Notes under the pieces: generated by a model
What the model saw: only the letters and a program-made list of their open reading frames with translations
Told to the model about the DNA's origin: nothing
The model's database searches: none
Assembly: GCA_016936235.1 (NCBI GenBank)
Contig: JAFGPK010000024.1
Span: 1-53,121 of the forward strand
Length of the DNA: 53,121 bases
Direction: 5' to 3'
Origin: Candidatus Fermentibacteraceae bacterium
Lineage (GTDB): Bacteria; Fermentibacterota; Fermentibacteria; Fermentibacterales; JCC-6
Program-made: the position numbers and the translations under genes
Part shown: positions 31,446 to 42,000 of the stretch, in pieces
How the letters are laid out: the number at the start of each line of letters is the position of its first letter
How positions within the stretch are numbered: position 1 is the first letter of the stretch

Positions 31446-34400
31446 GTGAAGCTTACCAGCAGTGCCATTACAAGGCCGGTCGCAGTTACGGTGCTCTCAA
31501 TAGTCGCAGCTCTACTCGGCGCGGTGGCGGTTCTGAAGATGCCGGTGGACCTTCTGCCTTCCGTTGAGTATCCCAGGCTCACGATAGAGACCACTTACCC
31601 CTCATCCAGCCCCTACGAGGTCGAACGTCTCGTGACCGATCCCCTGGAGAATGCGGTGGCCGGGGTGAGGGGACTGCGAAGCTATACATCCAGATCCTAC
31701 GGCGACAGGAGCAGGATCACACTGGAGTTCGACTGGGGCGCCCGAATGGATTTCACCCGCCTTGAAGTCAGGGAGAAGCTGGATGTAGCGGGCTGGTCGC
31801 TTCCGGATGAGGCTGGAAGACCCACCATTGTCGACTACGATCCATCCCGAAGGCCTTTCATGGAGATACTCATGACCATGGAGTCCGGCGACTGGACGGA
31901 GGTGACGGATTTTGCCAGGCGCATAGTCACCACAAGGATCGATCAGGCCGAAGGGGTGGCAGGCTGCGAGATACAGGGCGAGGCTGAACCGGCTGTCTTC
32001 GTTCGTCTCAGAGAGGGTGCCGTCGAGGAGCTTGAGCTTGACCCCAGCTTTGTTGCCCAGGCATTGCAGGGAGCGAACGTATCAATGTCCGGAGGGCTTG
32101 TGAGGGATGGTCAGAGGGAGTTCTTCCTCTCCCTGGAGGGGGAGTTCTCGACCCTGGAGGACGTGGAGAACACCGTGATCGGGATCAGGGGTACGACCCC
32201 GGTACTTCTGAGCGATGTCGCCGAGGTGTCCCTGGGTGAAAAGCCGGTGACCGAGTGGGCAAGCTTCAACGGCGACCGGTGCCTGATAATCCGGGTGCGG
32301 AAGATGGCGGAAGCCAACACCGTCGAGGTGGCCCGGGAAGTGGAAGAGCTGATTGGAGAACTGAACAACGAGTACCAGTCTCTCAGCCTCAGTATCATCC
32401 AGAATGATGCGGAGTTCATCGAGGATTCCATTGGAGAGGTCATCCAGGCCCTTGTCCTCGGGGGCATCCTGGCTTTCGGAGTGCTCTTCTTCTTCCTGAG
32501 GGACTGGAGAAGTCCTCTCATCCTCGGTCTCTCGCTTCCGCTCAGCATAGCCATCGCCCTCTTTTTCCTGTACATTTTTGGAGTCACTCTGAATATCATG
32601 TCCCTGGGAGGTCTCGCCCTGGGCACCGGTCTTCTCGTTGACAACGCCGTGGTGGTGCTGGAAGCAATCTACAGGCGGAGAGAGAGCGGGGAGAAGGCCA
32701 TGGAAGGTGCCGATGCCGGAACTTCCGAAGTGGGCAAGGCGATCACCGCAAGCACCCTGACGACACTGATAGTCTTTTTCCCTGTGGTCTATATGGAGGG
32801 CATCACGAGCCAGCTGTTCAAGGACCAGGCGCTGGCGGTGGGATTCGCCCTTCTTGCCAGTCTGTTGGTCGCCGTGACCATAATTCCAGCGCTCACAGCC
32901 AGGATCAGACGGATAAAGCTGGGCACTGATGTGACCACTCGATTCAGGGAGCGCTACGCAAGTTTTCTGGAGAGGCTTCTGAAACGTCCCTTCACAATCC
33001 TTGCCGGTACCACCGTTGTCTTCCTTCTGTCCCTTGTAATAGGACTGGAGCTTCCCATGCAGCTTCTTCCCAGCACACCGGTGGACCAGCTGGAGCTATC
33101 CTACTCCGCTCCCATGGGAGCCTCCATGCAGCAGATCATAGATCTATCGGCGGAAGTCACGGGGCTGGCGGCAGAGTCGGGGGCGCAGTGGGTCTCCGGC
33201 CGGAGCGGCGTGCGCTCGGAGGAAGGCGTTGACGCGGTCCTGACGGCGTCATATCCCTCTCCTGGAGAGGCAACAGCGGCAATGCAGCCTCTGAGGAACG
33301 CCTGGAACTCCATGTTCAGCTTTCCCATGGCCGTGGAGAAGCGCGAATCGCTGCTGGGTGAGATACTGGGAGGCGGAAGTTCGTTTACCGTATACCTCGA
33401 GGGCGAGAACATCGAAGTGGACAGGCAGGCGGCGGTGGCTCTGGCGGCTATCCTTTCGGGTTACGAGGGAGTGGAATCCGCCGACATCCAGTTCCTTCCT
33501 GGCAAGCCCGAAATGGTGCTGGACCTCGACCAGGAGCTGCTCAATCTCTACGGACTGTCGGCCAATGATGTTGCGGACTTCGTTGAGAGCCTGTCCAGAG
33601 GAGTGACGGCCACCACCTATTACAGGCAGGACGAAAGAGTGGATGTCATACTGCTGGCGGGCCGGGGTGAGGGAATACCCATGGATTCCCTTCTGCAGAG
33701 GTCCATTCCCACTTCCAACGGGCTTCTGCCTCTGAGCAGGGTGGCCCGGCCTTACAGGCAGCAGACCCCGGGTTATATCGAGCACAACCAGGGCAACAGA
33801 TCGGTAGGCATCAGCGTCCAGGGCTCCGGAAGCAACCTTGCCAGGATATCTAGGGAAGTCGCATTCGCTGCGGACACACTGCTTCGGGAAGTTCCTGTGC
33901 AGCTCAGGCAGGGTGACGAGATAGAGGAGATGAACCGGACCACGGCAAGCCTCGTTCTCGCAGCGCTTCTTGCCATTGGTCTTGTCTACGTGCTTCTTGC
34001 GACCCAGTTCGAGTCGTTCAGGGAGCCGTTCGTCATAATGTTCACCGTTCCCATGGGGATAATCGGGGTCGTGATTGCTCTGGCCCTCTTCGGTCAGAGC
34101 TGGAATGCCCTTTCGGGGATAGGTCTGGTAGTGCTTTCGGGAATCGTGGTGAACGACGGCATACTCCTGGTGGAGAGAATAGGGCAGCTGCGCAGGGAGG
34201 GTATGGAAAGGCATGACGCAATCATTCAGGCAGGCCGGGACCGATTCAGGCCTGTTCTGATGACCACGGTGACCACCGTTCTGGGCCTTCTTCCCATGGC
34301 CATCGGCTTCGGTTCCGGCGCCAGCCTCCGCCAGCCCCTGGCCATTGCCGTCATCGGAGGCATCACCATCGCCACCGCACTGACGCTTGTGCTGGTCCCC

Positions 34401-34451
34401 ATACTCTACAAGGTGCTCTCCGGAAAGAAGGACACTGTTGTCGATGGTTGA
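31446..34451 (+). CDS. RND-family efflux transporter, first pump
   Basis: 1001 residues, the full AcrB/HAE-1 length with 12 hydrophobic helices in two repeats. The start MKLTSSAITRPVAVTVLSIVAALLGAVAVLKMPVDLLPSVEYP is the family N-terminus; the TM4 proton-relay is LLVDNAVVVLEAIYR and the matching second-half motif is VVLSGIVVNDGILLVERI. It should be an inner-membrane proton-driven pump extruding substrates via the periplasmic adaptor. GTG 31446 is the start, with a GGGGGTT site; the 3-prime end overlaps the second pump by 8 bases. A second pump and one adaptor gene follow. Substrate unknown; hydrophobic/amphiphilic compounds are usual for HAE-1 types. Confidence 0.92.
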   Translation: MKLTSSAITRPVAVTVLSIVAALLGAVAVLKMPVDLLPSVEYPRLTIETTYPSSSPYEVERLVTDPLENAVAGVRGLRSYTSRSYGDRSRITLEFDWGARMDFTRLEVREKLDVAGWSLPDEAGRPTIVDYDPSRRPFMEILMTMESGDWTEVTDFARRIVTTRIDQAEGVAGCEIQGEAEPAVFVRLREGAVEELELDPSFVAQALQGANVSMSGGLVRDGQREFFLSLEGEFSTLEDVENTVIGIRGTTPVLLSDVAEVSLGEKPVTEWASFNGDRCLIIRVRKMAEANTVEVAREVEELIGELNNEYQSLSLSIIQNDAEFIEDSIGEVIQALVLGGILAFGVLFFFLRDWRSPLILGLSLPLSIAIALFFLYIFGVTLNIMSLGGLALGTGLLVDNAVVVLEAIYRRRESGEKAMEGADAGTSEVGKAITASTLTTLIVFFPVVYMEGITSQLFKDQALAVGFALLASLLVAVTIIPALTARIRRIKLGTDVTTRFRERYASFLERLLKRPFTILAGTTVVFLLSLVIGLELPMQLLPSTPVDQLELSYSAPMGASMQQIIDLSAEVTGLAAESGAQWVSGRSGVRSEEGVDAVLTASYPSPGEATAAMQPLRNAWNSMFSFPMAVEKRESLLGEILGGGSSFTVYLEGENIEVDRQAAVALAAILSGYEGVESADIQFLPGKPEMVLDLDQELLNLYGLSANDVADFVESLSRGVTATTYYRQDERVDVILLAGRGEGIPMDSLLQRSIPTSNGLLPLSRVARPYRQQTPGYIEHNQGNRSVGISVQGSGSNLARISREVAFAADTLLREVPVQLRQGDEIEEMNRTTASLVLAALLAIGLVYVLLATQFESFREPFVIMFTVPMGIIGVVIALALFGQSWNALSGIGLVVLSGIVVNDGILLVERIGQLRREGMERHDAIIQAGRDRFRPVLMTTVTTVLGLLPMAIGFGSGASLRQPLAIAVIGGITIATALTLVLVPILYKVLSGKKDTVVDG

Positions 34452-37400
34452 TCTGGTTCTCCGCAGACCCCGGGGAACTGCCGTTATCTTCGCGGCCCTG
34501 CTGTTCCTGGCGATAGTCTCTTTCAACAGGGTTCCCATCGAGGGCACCCCGGATGCCACACTTCCCACTCTCAATGTATCCGCCTCCTGGTCCGGAGCCG
34601 ACCCGGAGGCCGTGTGCGAGCAGGTCACCAGGCCCATCGAAGATGTGGCCCGCGAGGTGGAAGGCGTCGTGGAAGTCTCATCCACATCCAGGTCCGGCAG
34701 TTCCAGCGTAAGCGTCTCCTTCGAGAAGGGCACGGACATGGACGTGGCCGCTATGGAGTTGACGGAGAGGGTGTCATTCCTGAAGGACCAGCTCCCTGAG
34801 GCTGTCTTCATAGGCAGTGTCACCCAGGCGGTGCCGCGGGAGCTGACCAGCGAGGGTTTCCTCATATACGCCATTACCGGTGCTGAGCCCTCGATACTGA
34901 AGCAGATAGCCGACGATATCGTGGTGCCCAGGCTTGAGCGCATCGAGGGGGTGAGTTCGGTCATCGTGGAGGGTCTGGGGCAGCAGGAGATAGTCGTCGA
35001 CGTCGATCTTGACGCCCTGAGGTCGCTGGACCTCACGCTCACCCAGGTAGCCGGAGCGGTGCGGAACGGTATCGTTGACAGGAACGCCGGTGTCGCCGTC
35101 GACTCCTCCGGGCTGGAGGCCGTGATACGTCTCTCCACTGTGCCCGGGAGTGTATCCGAGCTTAAGGACCTGGTTGTAGCGAATCGGGGCGGGCGGTTCA
35201 TAAAGCTTTCGGACGTGGCCACCCGTATCCTCGTGGATTACGACACGGGAAGCGATTACATCTTCCGCTACGATGGCATGGACCAGGTGAGCCTCCAGAT
35301 CGACCGGAATGCTTCCAGCAACGCCGTGAGGGTTGCGGGGAATGTGAAGGAAGAGATAGAGAGGCTTCAGCGGGAGCTTCCGCAGGGAATAGAGCTGAAC
35401 CTCACTGAAGATGGTACGGAAGGTATCACTGAGGATCTGAAGAGCCTTTCGTGGCGTGCCCTGATCTCCCTGGGAGCCATCGTCCTCATCCTGCTCATGC
35501 TGAACCACAGCCCTCTTTCGACTCCCCTCATCATAAGCTCCATCCTGTTCTCCGCCGCCATGGCAGTTACAGCCGTCTACCTTGCAGGTTACAGCATCAA
35601 TGTTCTTACGCTGAGTGCCCTTGCCATAGCTTTCGGCCTTCTGGTGGACGGCGCCGTGGTGGTGCTGGAATCCATAGGATATCAGAGGAGACACGGCATG
35701 GCTCCGCTGCAGGCCGCCGGGACCGGGGCCAGGGAAGTCGCACTGCCCATACTCGGAGGGATACTCACAACGATAATCGCCCTGGTGCCGATACTGTCGA
35801 GCGAAGGTATCCTCAAGCTTTACTACAAGCCCTTCACCTTCACCATCGCCGCCACGCTCACTGCCTCTTACATAATCTGCCTGACCCTCGTTCCATCCAT
35901 AGCGGGCAGATGGAAATCCGACAAGTGGTACCGTGAGAAGAAGTGGGACCGGCAGCTGGCAAAGATGATCTCGGCGCTTCATCACCGCCCCCTCATCGCT
36001 GTGATACTGGCCATAATCCTGATCGGAGGCGCGGTCTACGTATTCATCGCCAAGGTGGAGAAGGGTCAGGAATGGGGTTTCAATTTCGAAGCGGATTACA
36101 TAATCGTATGGCTGCAGTACCCTCCCGGAACGCCTCAGGATGTGGTTGACAATACAGCCCGGAGTTTCGAGGCGATCCTGTGCAACAGGGAAGGCATCGA
36201 ATCAACCAGGACTTCAGTATATGGTGAATCCGCCAATGTTTACGCTGTGCTTACCGACGAGGCTGTGGAGTCAGGTTACGGTCTTCAGATCGAGGCCGAA
36301 GCCAGGGCCCTTGCCCCCACCATAGGCGGCACGAGGAGCGTCTATGTCCGGGGCATGAATCCGGAACCCTACTGGAGAAGCAACCAGAGCGCCGGCATGA
36401 TGCAGACCATCGAGCTGCGGGGATACGATTACCAGGGACTGAAGGATATCGCCCTCGCCCTGCAGACACTCCTCGGGAAGCACCCCAGGGTCGGCGAGGT
36501 CAACATCAACTGGGATCCGAGAAGACCTGAACGGAACCAGCTCGCAGTAGTATTCGACAGACAGGAGCTGGCCGATCTGGGAGTCAATCCGTATCAGATA
36601 TTCCAGGCCTTCAGGTACAACCTGTCGGGCGGATACGGGGCCGAAGTGCAGATAGGCGAAGAGAGCATGGATATGACCTTCAGGCTGGACGGAATGGAGA
36701 ATCCCGAACTGTCCAGCGTTCTTGAAAGCCGGATACTCACCGCCGGGGGCACCATGGAACTGGGGGATATAGTCGAGATAGACACCCTTGATGTGCAGGG
36801 CTCTGTGGAGAGGGAGAACGGCGAGTACATAAGGACGGTGGCCTACTCTTTCATGGGAGCGGAGAGGATGGCCGCCAGGTTCAGGGTATCGCTTCTGGAC
36901 AACCTTGAGCTTCCTCCGGGTTACAGGGTATACGAAGAGGAGTACATCCCCTTCTGGCTTCAGGATGAGGATACCAACCTCGACCTTATCGTTATCCTGG
37001 CCATACTGGCCGTCTTCGCCGTCACTGCCATAATATTCGAGTCCTTCACCGCGCCCCTCTATATCCTGGCTGTGATACCCATGGCCCTGGTGGGGGTCGT
37101 GGCCGGTTTCTGGCTGTTCGACAAGATATTCTCACCGCAGGCCTACGTCGGAAGCGTTTTCCTCGTCGGCATTGCGGTGAACAATTCGATACTGCTGGTT
37201 GACAGTTTCGAGAAGAAGAAGAAAGCGGGGATGGATATAAGGAGAGCCGCGGATGTGGTCGTGGCCGAAAGGCTCAGACCCATACTCCAGACCAGCGCCA
37301 CCACCATCCTGGGGCTGCTGCCCCTGGTGCTCTGGCCCATGCAGCAGACCAACGATCTCTGGGAGAACCTCTCCTTCACGGTGGTCTGCGGTATGGTGAT

Positions 37401-37479
37401 CTCGACTCCACTGGTCCTTATATCCCTGCCTGCTCTTATACAGTTGACTTCCCGGAAAGGGAGGAAGAAAAGTGATTAG
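34444..37479 (+). CDS. RND-family efflux transporter, second pump
   Basis: 1011 residues. The N-terminus begins MVDLVLRRPRGTAVIFAALLFLAIVSFNRVPIEGTPDATLPTLNV; the first TM4-type motif is FGLLVDGAVVVLESIGYQRR and the second-half counterpart SVFLVGIAVNNSILLVDSFEKKK. About 12 helices and two large periplasmic loops are present. It differs from pump 1 in these motifs (VDGA rather than VDNA), so the two are diverged paralogues rather than a recent duplicate. A two-gene RND pair can assemble as a heteromer, as in MdtBC; that is a possibility here, not shown. ATG 34444 overlaps pump 1 by 8 bases; the end overlaps the adaptor by 8. Confidence 0.92.
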   Translation: MVDLVLRRPRGTAVIFAALLFLAIVSFNRVPIEGTPDATLPTLNVSASWSGADPEAVCEQVTRPIEDVAREVEGVVEVSSTSRSGSSSVSVSFEKGTDMDVAAMELTERVSFLKDQLPEAVFIGSVTQAVPRELTSEGFLIYAITGAEPSILKQIADDIVVPRLERIEGVSSVIVEGLGQQEIVVDVDLDALRSLDLTLTQVAGAVRNGIVDRNAGVAVDSSGLEAVIRLSTVPGSVSELKDLVVANRGGRFIKLSDVATRILVDYDTGSDYIFRYDGMDQVSLQIDRNASSNAVRVAGNVKEEIERLQRELPQGIELNLTEDGTEGITEDLKSLSWRALISLGAIVLILLMLNHSPLSTPLIISSILFSAAMAVTAVYLAGYSINVLTLSALAIAFGLLVDGAVVVLESIGYQRRHGMAPLQAAGTGAREVALPILGGILTTIIALVPILSSEGILKLYYKPFTFTIAATLTASYIICLTLVPSIAGRWKSDKWYREKKWDRQLAKMISALHHRPLIAVILAIILIGGAVYVFIAKVEKGQEWGFNFEADYIIVWLQYPPGTPQDVVDNTARSFEAILCNREGIESTRTSVYGESANVYAVLTDEAVESGYGLQIEAEARALAPTIGGTRSVYVRGMNPEPYWRSNQSAGMMQTIELRGYDYQGLKDIALALQTLLGKHPRVGEVNINWDPRRPERNQLAVVFDRQELADLGVNPYQIFQAFRYNLSGGYGAEVQIGEESMDMTFRLDGMENPELSSVLESRILTAGGTMELGDIVEIDTLDVQGSVERENGEYIRTVAYSFMGAERMAARFRVSLLDNLELPPGYRVYEEEYIPFWLQDEDTNLDLIVILAILAVFAVTAIIFESFTAPLYILAVIPMALVGVVAGFWLFDKIFSPQAYVGSVFLVGIAVNNSILLVDSFEKKKKAGMDIRRAADVVVAERLRPILQTSATTILGLLPLVLWPMQQTNDLWENLSFTVVCGMVISTPLVLISLPALIQLTSRKGRKKSD

Positions 37480-38512
37480 AAGAGTTCTCCTTGCATTGTT
37501 CGCAGCGGCATTGCTGCTGACCGGGGCCTGCGGGGCCGAGGAGGAGGAGGCGGAGATGGAGGAGCTGGAGCCCTCACCCCTTCCCGTAACTGCCGAGACA
37601 GCCTCCGTCGATACCCTCTTTGCAGTGGTCAGCGCCACAGGCAGGGTTTCTTCCGCCAGGACACAGTCCCTTACCGCCCAGCTCCAGGGCGAGGTCGTCC
37701 AGGCTCCCGATCATGTAGGAATGGCGGTAAGCGACGGTGAGGTGGTCTTCAGGATAGCATCCGGTGAGAGCGCCTCGAGGCTGTCTTCCGCATCCAGCTC
37801 GTACAGGAACGCACAGGCTCTCTACGAATTCGAGTGCGAGAACTACAGAGGCGAGCTGACAGAGGAAGTACGGAGCATGCTGCGCCAGACAACGGGTCTC
37901 GCCGACGCCCAGACCACCCTTGCGTCAGCCCAGACCCAGTACGGCAACTCGGCCATCACGGCAGGTTTCAACGGAGTCGTTTCCGACATCAATGCCCGTG
38001 AGGGAATGGTAGTGTATCCGGGCACCGTCCTGGGACAGCTCATCGACCCATGGAGCCTTCAGGCCGAAGTGAGCCTCGACGAACGAGAACTGGCCGAATG
38101 CGCCGCCGGTCAGAGGGTGTACGTCACCATCCCCTCACTTAACGACACTACCCTGGTCGGTTCGGTCGCCTCGGTATCCCCCGTGGTCGACCCCTCCATG
38201 AGGGCGGGTGAAGTACTCGTGGATCTTCCGGCTGTGGTCAACCTCAGGTCAGGTTCCACGGCCAGGGTCGAGATCGTGACCGCCGTGTATCCGGACCAGC
38301 TGGTCATACCCCAGGAAGCTGTCCTGATAAGGGACAACAGGGACATGGTCTTCGTCGTTACCGATGGTCATGCCGACTGGCGCTACGTGACCCTGGGGCC
38401 GGAGGGCAGAGGTATCGTCGCCGTGGAGGAAGGTGTTGAACAGGGCGAGCAGGTGATAACATCCGGCCATTACTCCCTTGCCCATGACGCTCCCGTTGCC
38501 GTTATCAACTAG
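37472..38512 (+). CDS. RND periplasmic adaptor lipoprotein (membrane-fusion protein)
   Basis: 346 residues: signal peptide with lipobox LTGAC, then an acidic EEEEAEMEELE linker, a short lipoyl-like first half (SLTAQLQGEVVQAPDHVGMAVSDGEVVFRI), a helical hairpin of around 70 residues (SSASSSYRNAQALYEFECEN…TTLASAQTQYGN), the second lipoyl half (GFNGVVSDINAREGMVVYPG), and the beta-barrel domain (LDERELAECAAGQRVYVTIPSL). It bridges the two pumps to an outer-membrane channel. The start is GTG 37472, overlapping the second pump; GGGAGGAAG precedes it. No TolC-like channel gene is in the window, so the system must borrow one. Order pump-pump-adaptor is less common than adaptor first. Confidence 0.9.
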   Translation: MIRRVLLALFAAALLLTGACGAEEEEAEMEELEPSPLPVTAETASVDTLFAVVSATGRVSSARTQSLTAQLQGEVVQAPDHVGMAVSDGEVVFRIASGESASRLSSASSSYRNAQALYEFECENYRGELTEEVRSMLRQTTGLADAQTTLASAQTQYGNSAITAGFNGVVSDINAREGMVVYPGTVLGQLIDPWSLQAEVSLDERELAECAAGQRVYVTIPSLNDTTLVGSVASVSPVVDPSMRAGEVLVDLPAVVNLRSGSTARVEIVTAVYPDQLVIPQEAVLIRDNRDMVFVVTDGHADWRYVTLGPEGRGIVAVEEGVEQGEQVITSGHYSLAHDAPVAVIN

Positions 38513-38553
38513 AGGGACGCTGCCGATTGTTCCGCTTCTGAATGAGGGGATTT

Positions 38554-39009
38554 ATGCAGGTAATCGATGAGAGAAGTATCCAATCCTACATAGAGAAGTG
38601 GAAAGGGAATCTCAGCCTCAGCGACTGGGATATCAGACCGGTCGTGGTCAACCCTCCCTGGCGAAAGTCAGGGGACGTCAAGATCGACGAGAGCAACAGG
38701 ATGGCAGCCGTGATGGTGAGGTCGGACCTGGATCCCGCTTTCCTCGAACAGGTAGTCGTACATGAGCTCCTGCACATCAAACTGTGGGGTCTGGATCAGA
38801 TGCTGGAGGGAGTTCTCAACGCTCTGTTCGGTGAAGACCTGGAACATGGACGAAGGGCATTCGCTCAGGACCAGTTCATGGACAGGCTCGAGACAACCAC
38901 CCAGGACCTTGCCCGGGCTCTCCTATCGGCATCGGGATTCGAAGGTGAATACCTCTTCGACAGGGTTCAGCGGCAGATAGATGAAGAGGTTGGAACGCAG
39001 CCTGTCTGA
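38554..39009 (+). CDS. Small HExxH metalloprotein
   Basis: 151 residues with the zinc-binding EQVVVHELLHIKLWG motif (HELLH) around residue 71 and a helical C-terminus. The N-terminal part (IEKWKGNLSLSDWDIRPVVV, KSGDVKIDESNRMAAVMV) forms a compact alpha/beta unit typical of small uncharacterised SprT-like or phage-peptidase-like zinc proteins. No signal peptide, so presumably cytoplasmic. ATG 38554 is preferred to ATG 38542 because a GAGGGGA site lies four bases upstream. It follows the adaptor gene by 41 bases and may be in the same transcript, with no clear functional link. Whether it is a peptidase is not established. Confidence 0.7.
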   Translation: MQVIDERSIQSYIEKWKGNLSLSDWDIRPVVVNPPWRKSGDVKIDESNRMAAVMVRSDLDPAFLEQVVVHELLHIKLWGLDQMLEGVLNALFGEDLEHGRRAFAQDQFMDRLETTTQDLARALLSASGFEGEYLFDRVQRQIDEEVGTQPV

Positions 39010-39078
39010 TCAGGCTCACCTGTATCCCGGAGTATCATTATTCTTTTCGCTGTCGGGATGCCCCGGCGCTTCCCCGGA

Positions 39079-42000
39079 TCAGGTGCGTCCCCGTAGGAGC
39101 CGGTTGGCTATGTCGGAGAGAGAGGAAGCGGAGACGAAATCGGCAAGTTCAGCCATCGTCCCGGGCAGGAGTCCGGACCGGACTTCCTCGAGATCTGAAT
39201 CGGGATCGATCTCGGGGCCTTTTTCCAGAAAGGACCCGCGGTTGTTCATGATGCAGAGCAGAGCGATTGCCGCGTCCTCATAATCCCCCTCCGCTCTCAT
39301 CCTTCTTGACATCTCGTAGAGGGCTCCCAGGGCCAGAGGGGTTATTCCGAGATCTACGGCAAGCCTGAGGGCTTCACAGAAGTGACCGAAACCCTTCTCC
39401 GGATTGCCCAGATTGAGCTCGTCCCTGCCAAGGTTAAGACTGCAGATCACCACCCCCTCCAGGTCGCCTATCATCGTCGAGATGTTCCTGCTCTTGATGT
39501 GAAGGTCCCTGGAACTCTGGAAGTCTTCCCTGTAGAAGGCTACGTTACCCAGGTTCCCCAGGCAATTGGCGATACCCCATTTGTTCCCCAGTTTCTCGTA
39601 ATACTGAAGGCTCTCCGAGTAGTACGTCTCCCCTTCGTCGATCCTGTCGTATACCATTGCGTGGTTACCCATGTTGAGTGCAGTTATGGCAAGGCCGGGC
39701 AGATCGTCCAGTTCGCTGTAGATATTGTAGGATTCATGGTAGTATCCCAGTTTCGATTCGTAGCTGTTCTCCTCGTCGAAGTCCGCCATCCGCATGATGG
39801 CCCTGGCGAGGATCGCCCTGTCACCGGATCTCTCAGCCTCAAGATGCGCACCTGTGCCCATTTCCCTGGCCAGCTCACGGTTTCCCCTTACCGTTGCAAG
39901 CCAGGCCAGACCCAGGAGGGCATCGGCCGTTATCGCGGGAATGTCATTGCCTGAAGCGATCTCCCTTGCTGTTTCAAGGTGATGCATGGCTTCGTCATAT
40001 CTGGTCAGCTTGTCAAGGACCTTGCCGGTCATGAGGTGCAGCCCGGCTCTTTCCTCAGCGGAGGAATTATCCGGCATTATGTCCAGGGCTCTCTGGAAGG
40101 CGAAGAGGGATTCGGTGTAGGAGCTCGTTGAAAAAGCTGATCTGCCGGATCTTATCAGCCACTGCGCAGCTCGCTCCCAGTCTTCGCCCCTGTAGTAGTG
40201 TTCGGCTATCAGCCCTGAGACTTCCGACGTCCTGTCGCCGCTCTGCGAGAGAAGCCAGTCGGCCGTCCTCCTGTGGTAGTCCTTCCTGGAATCAAGAAGG
40301 ACTGTATCGTAGGTCACATCCCTGAGTATGGCGTGCTTGAAAAGGTACTCCCTCGAGCGCATGAATGTTGAATCATCGTTCTCATGCACCAGGTCCCTGG
40401 ACTGGACAGAGCAAAGGTGTCCGTCCAGCTCCCTCTCCTCACGGTGCTCGGAGAGCTCCGCAACAGCTTTGTCCCAGAAGATCCTGCCTATGACAGCCGC
40501 CTTCTGAAGAACGTGCTTTTCGGGATCCGGAAGGCTGTCCAGCCTTGCCTGGAGCACGCCGGTGAGGGTGGAGGGCACCTTCCAGTCCTGCAGCGAACCC
40601 GGGAGGAAGCACAAACCATCTGAGGTGCCCGCTATCACACCCTTGTCCACTAGCATTGCCACAAGTTCCTCCATATAGAAAGGATTGCCTTCAGCCGTGT
40701 CGGTTATCAGACCTGCAAGTTTCTCAGGCAATCCCGTGACCCTTTCCAGGATCTCGCCGACCAGTTCGGAGCTTTCACTCGCAGTAAGAGGTCTCAGTTC
40801 CATTCGTAATCCCGGAAGACCGGTTCCCCAGTCCGGGCGGGATTCGAACAGAGGCGGCCTTGTCAGGGCAAGCAGAAGAAGACTTCCATCGACGACGTGG
40901 CTCATGATACCGCATATCAGGTCGAGGGAGGTGGAATCGGCCCAGTGCAGGTCTTCCAGGTACATCAGTGTCCTGTTGTCCCTGCATGTCCCTCCGAAGT
41001 ACCTTATCAGGGCGGAAATACCCTCGGCACCCAGGGAAGGTGTACCCATCAGTTTTTTTACGGGTTCGAACCTTGAGAGGTCGAAACCGGCATAATGACA
41101 GCCAAGGCATATCTCATCCTCCGACAGGTACCTTCCCATACCGTTCCGGAACTTTCCCAGTGCGGACTCCGCGGTGTCATCCTCCATAACGTTCATCCTG
41201 AACCTCAGGATGTCCCTGAAGACCGAGCATGGCACGTTCTTCATTTCAGGGGTACACCTCGCATTGAAGAAGACCGCATCCTCATCCTGGTTCTCGACTT
41301 TCCTCCGGAACTCATGCAGAAGCCTGGATTTTCCTATTCCCGCCTCGCCGCTTACGGTTACCATGAAGGGTTTCCTTGTCTCCATCACCTCCTTCATGAC
41401 GGAAGTGAGAGCCTCTAGTTCCAGGTCCCTGCCCACCATCCGGGTCTCTGTTCCCATCACGGAGGGCCCCGCCTGTTGAGAACGCCGGGGAGCGGAGGAT
41501 ACCACTACCCATGTACGAAGGGGCGAATCCAGTCCTTTCAGCATGACGGGCTCTCTGGGTTCGAAGGTGAATGCACCCCGTACATGCCGGTAGGCGTCAT
41601 GCGATACTATGACGCTTCCCTCCGGAGCCGTGGACTGGAGCCTGGAGGCTATGTTCACCGTGTCTCCCATCGCCGTGTATTCACCCTTGAGCCCGATGCT
41701 TCCGAGGAAGACCGGGCCGGAGTGAACGCCCACACGCATCCTGAAACCACTGATACCCTTTCTGTCGTCGAACGTCATCCCCTGCGCGCTCTCCTGCATC
41801 GCAAGCGCCGCCCTGATTGCCCTTAGGGTGTCATCCTCCCTGACCTTCTCCGAACCCCAGATCGCCATGACAGCATCTCCTATATGCTTGTCTATTACTC
41901 CGCCGTATCTGACAATGACCGAGTCCAGTTGGTTCCAGAGGGTGTTTATGAGTCCGGTGACATATTCCGCGTCGTGGGCCTCACAGATCGCCGTGAATCC

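Noticed and set aside
33249-35222. 657-codon open frame antisense to the two RND genes
   Set aside because: It mirrors the codon bias of the sense genes, is low in complexity, has no ribosome site and matches no recognisable protein. Many shorter antisense frames in this GC-rich DNA were left out for the same reason.
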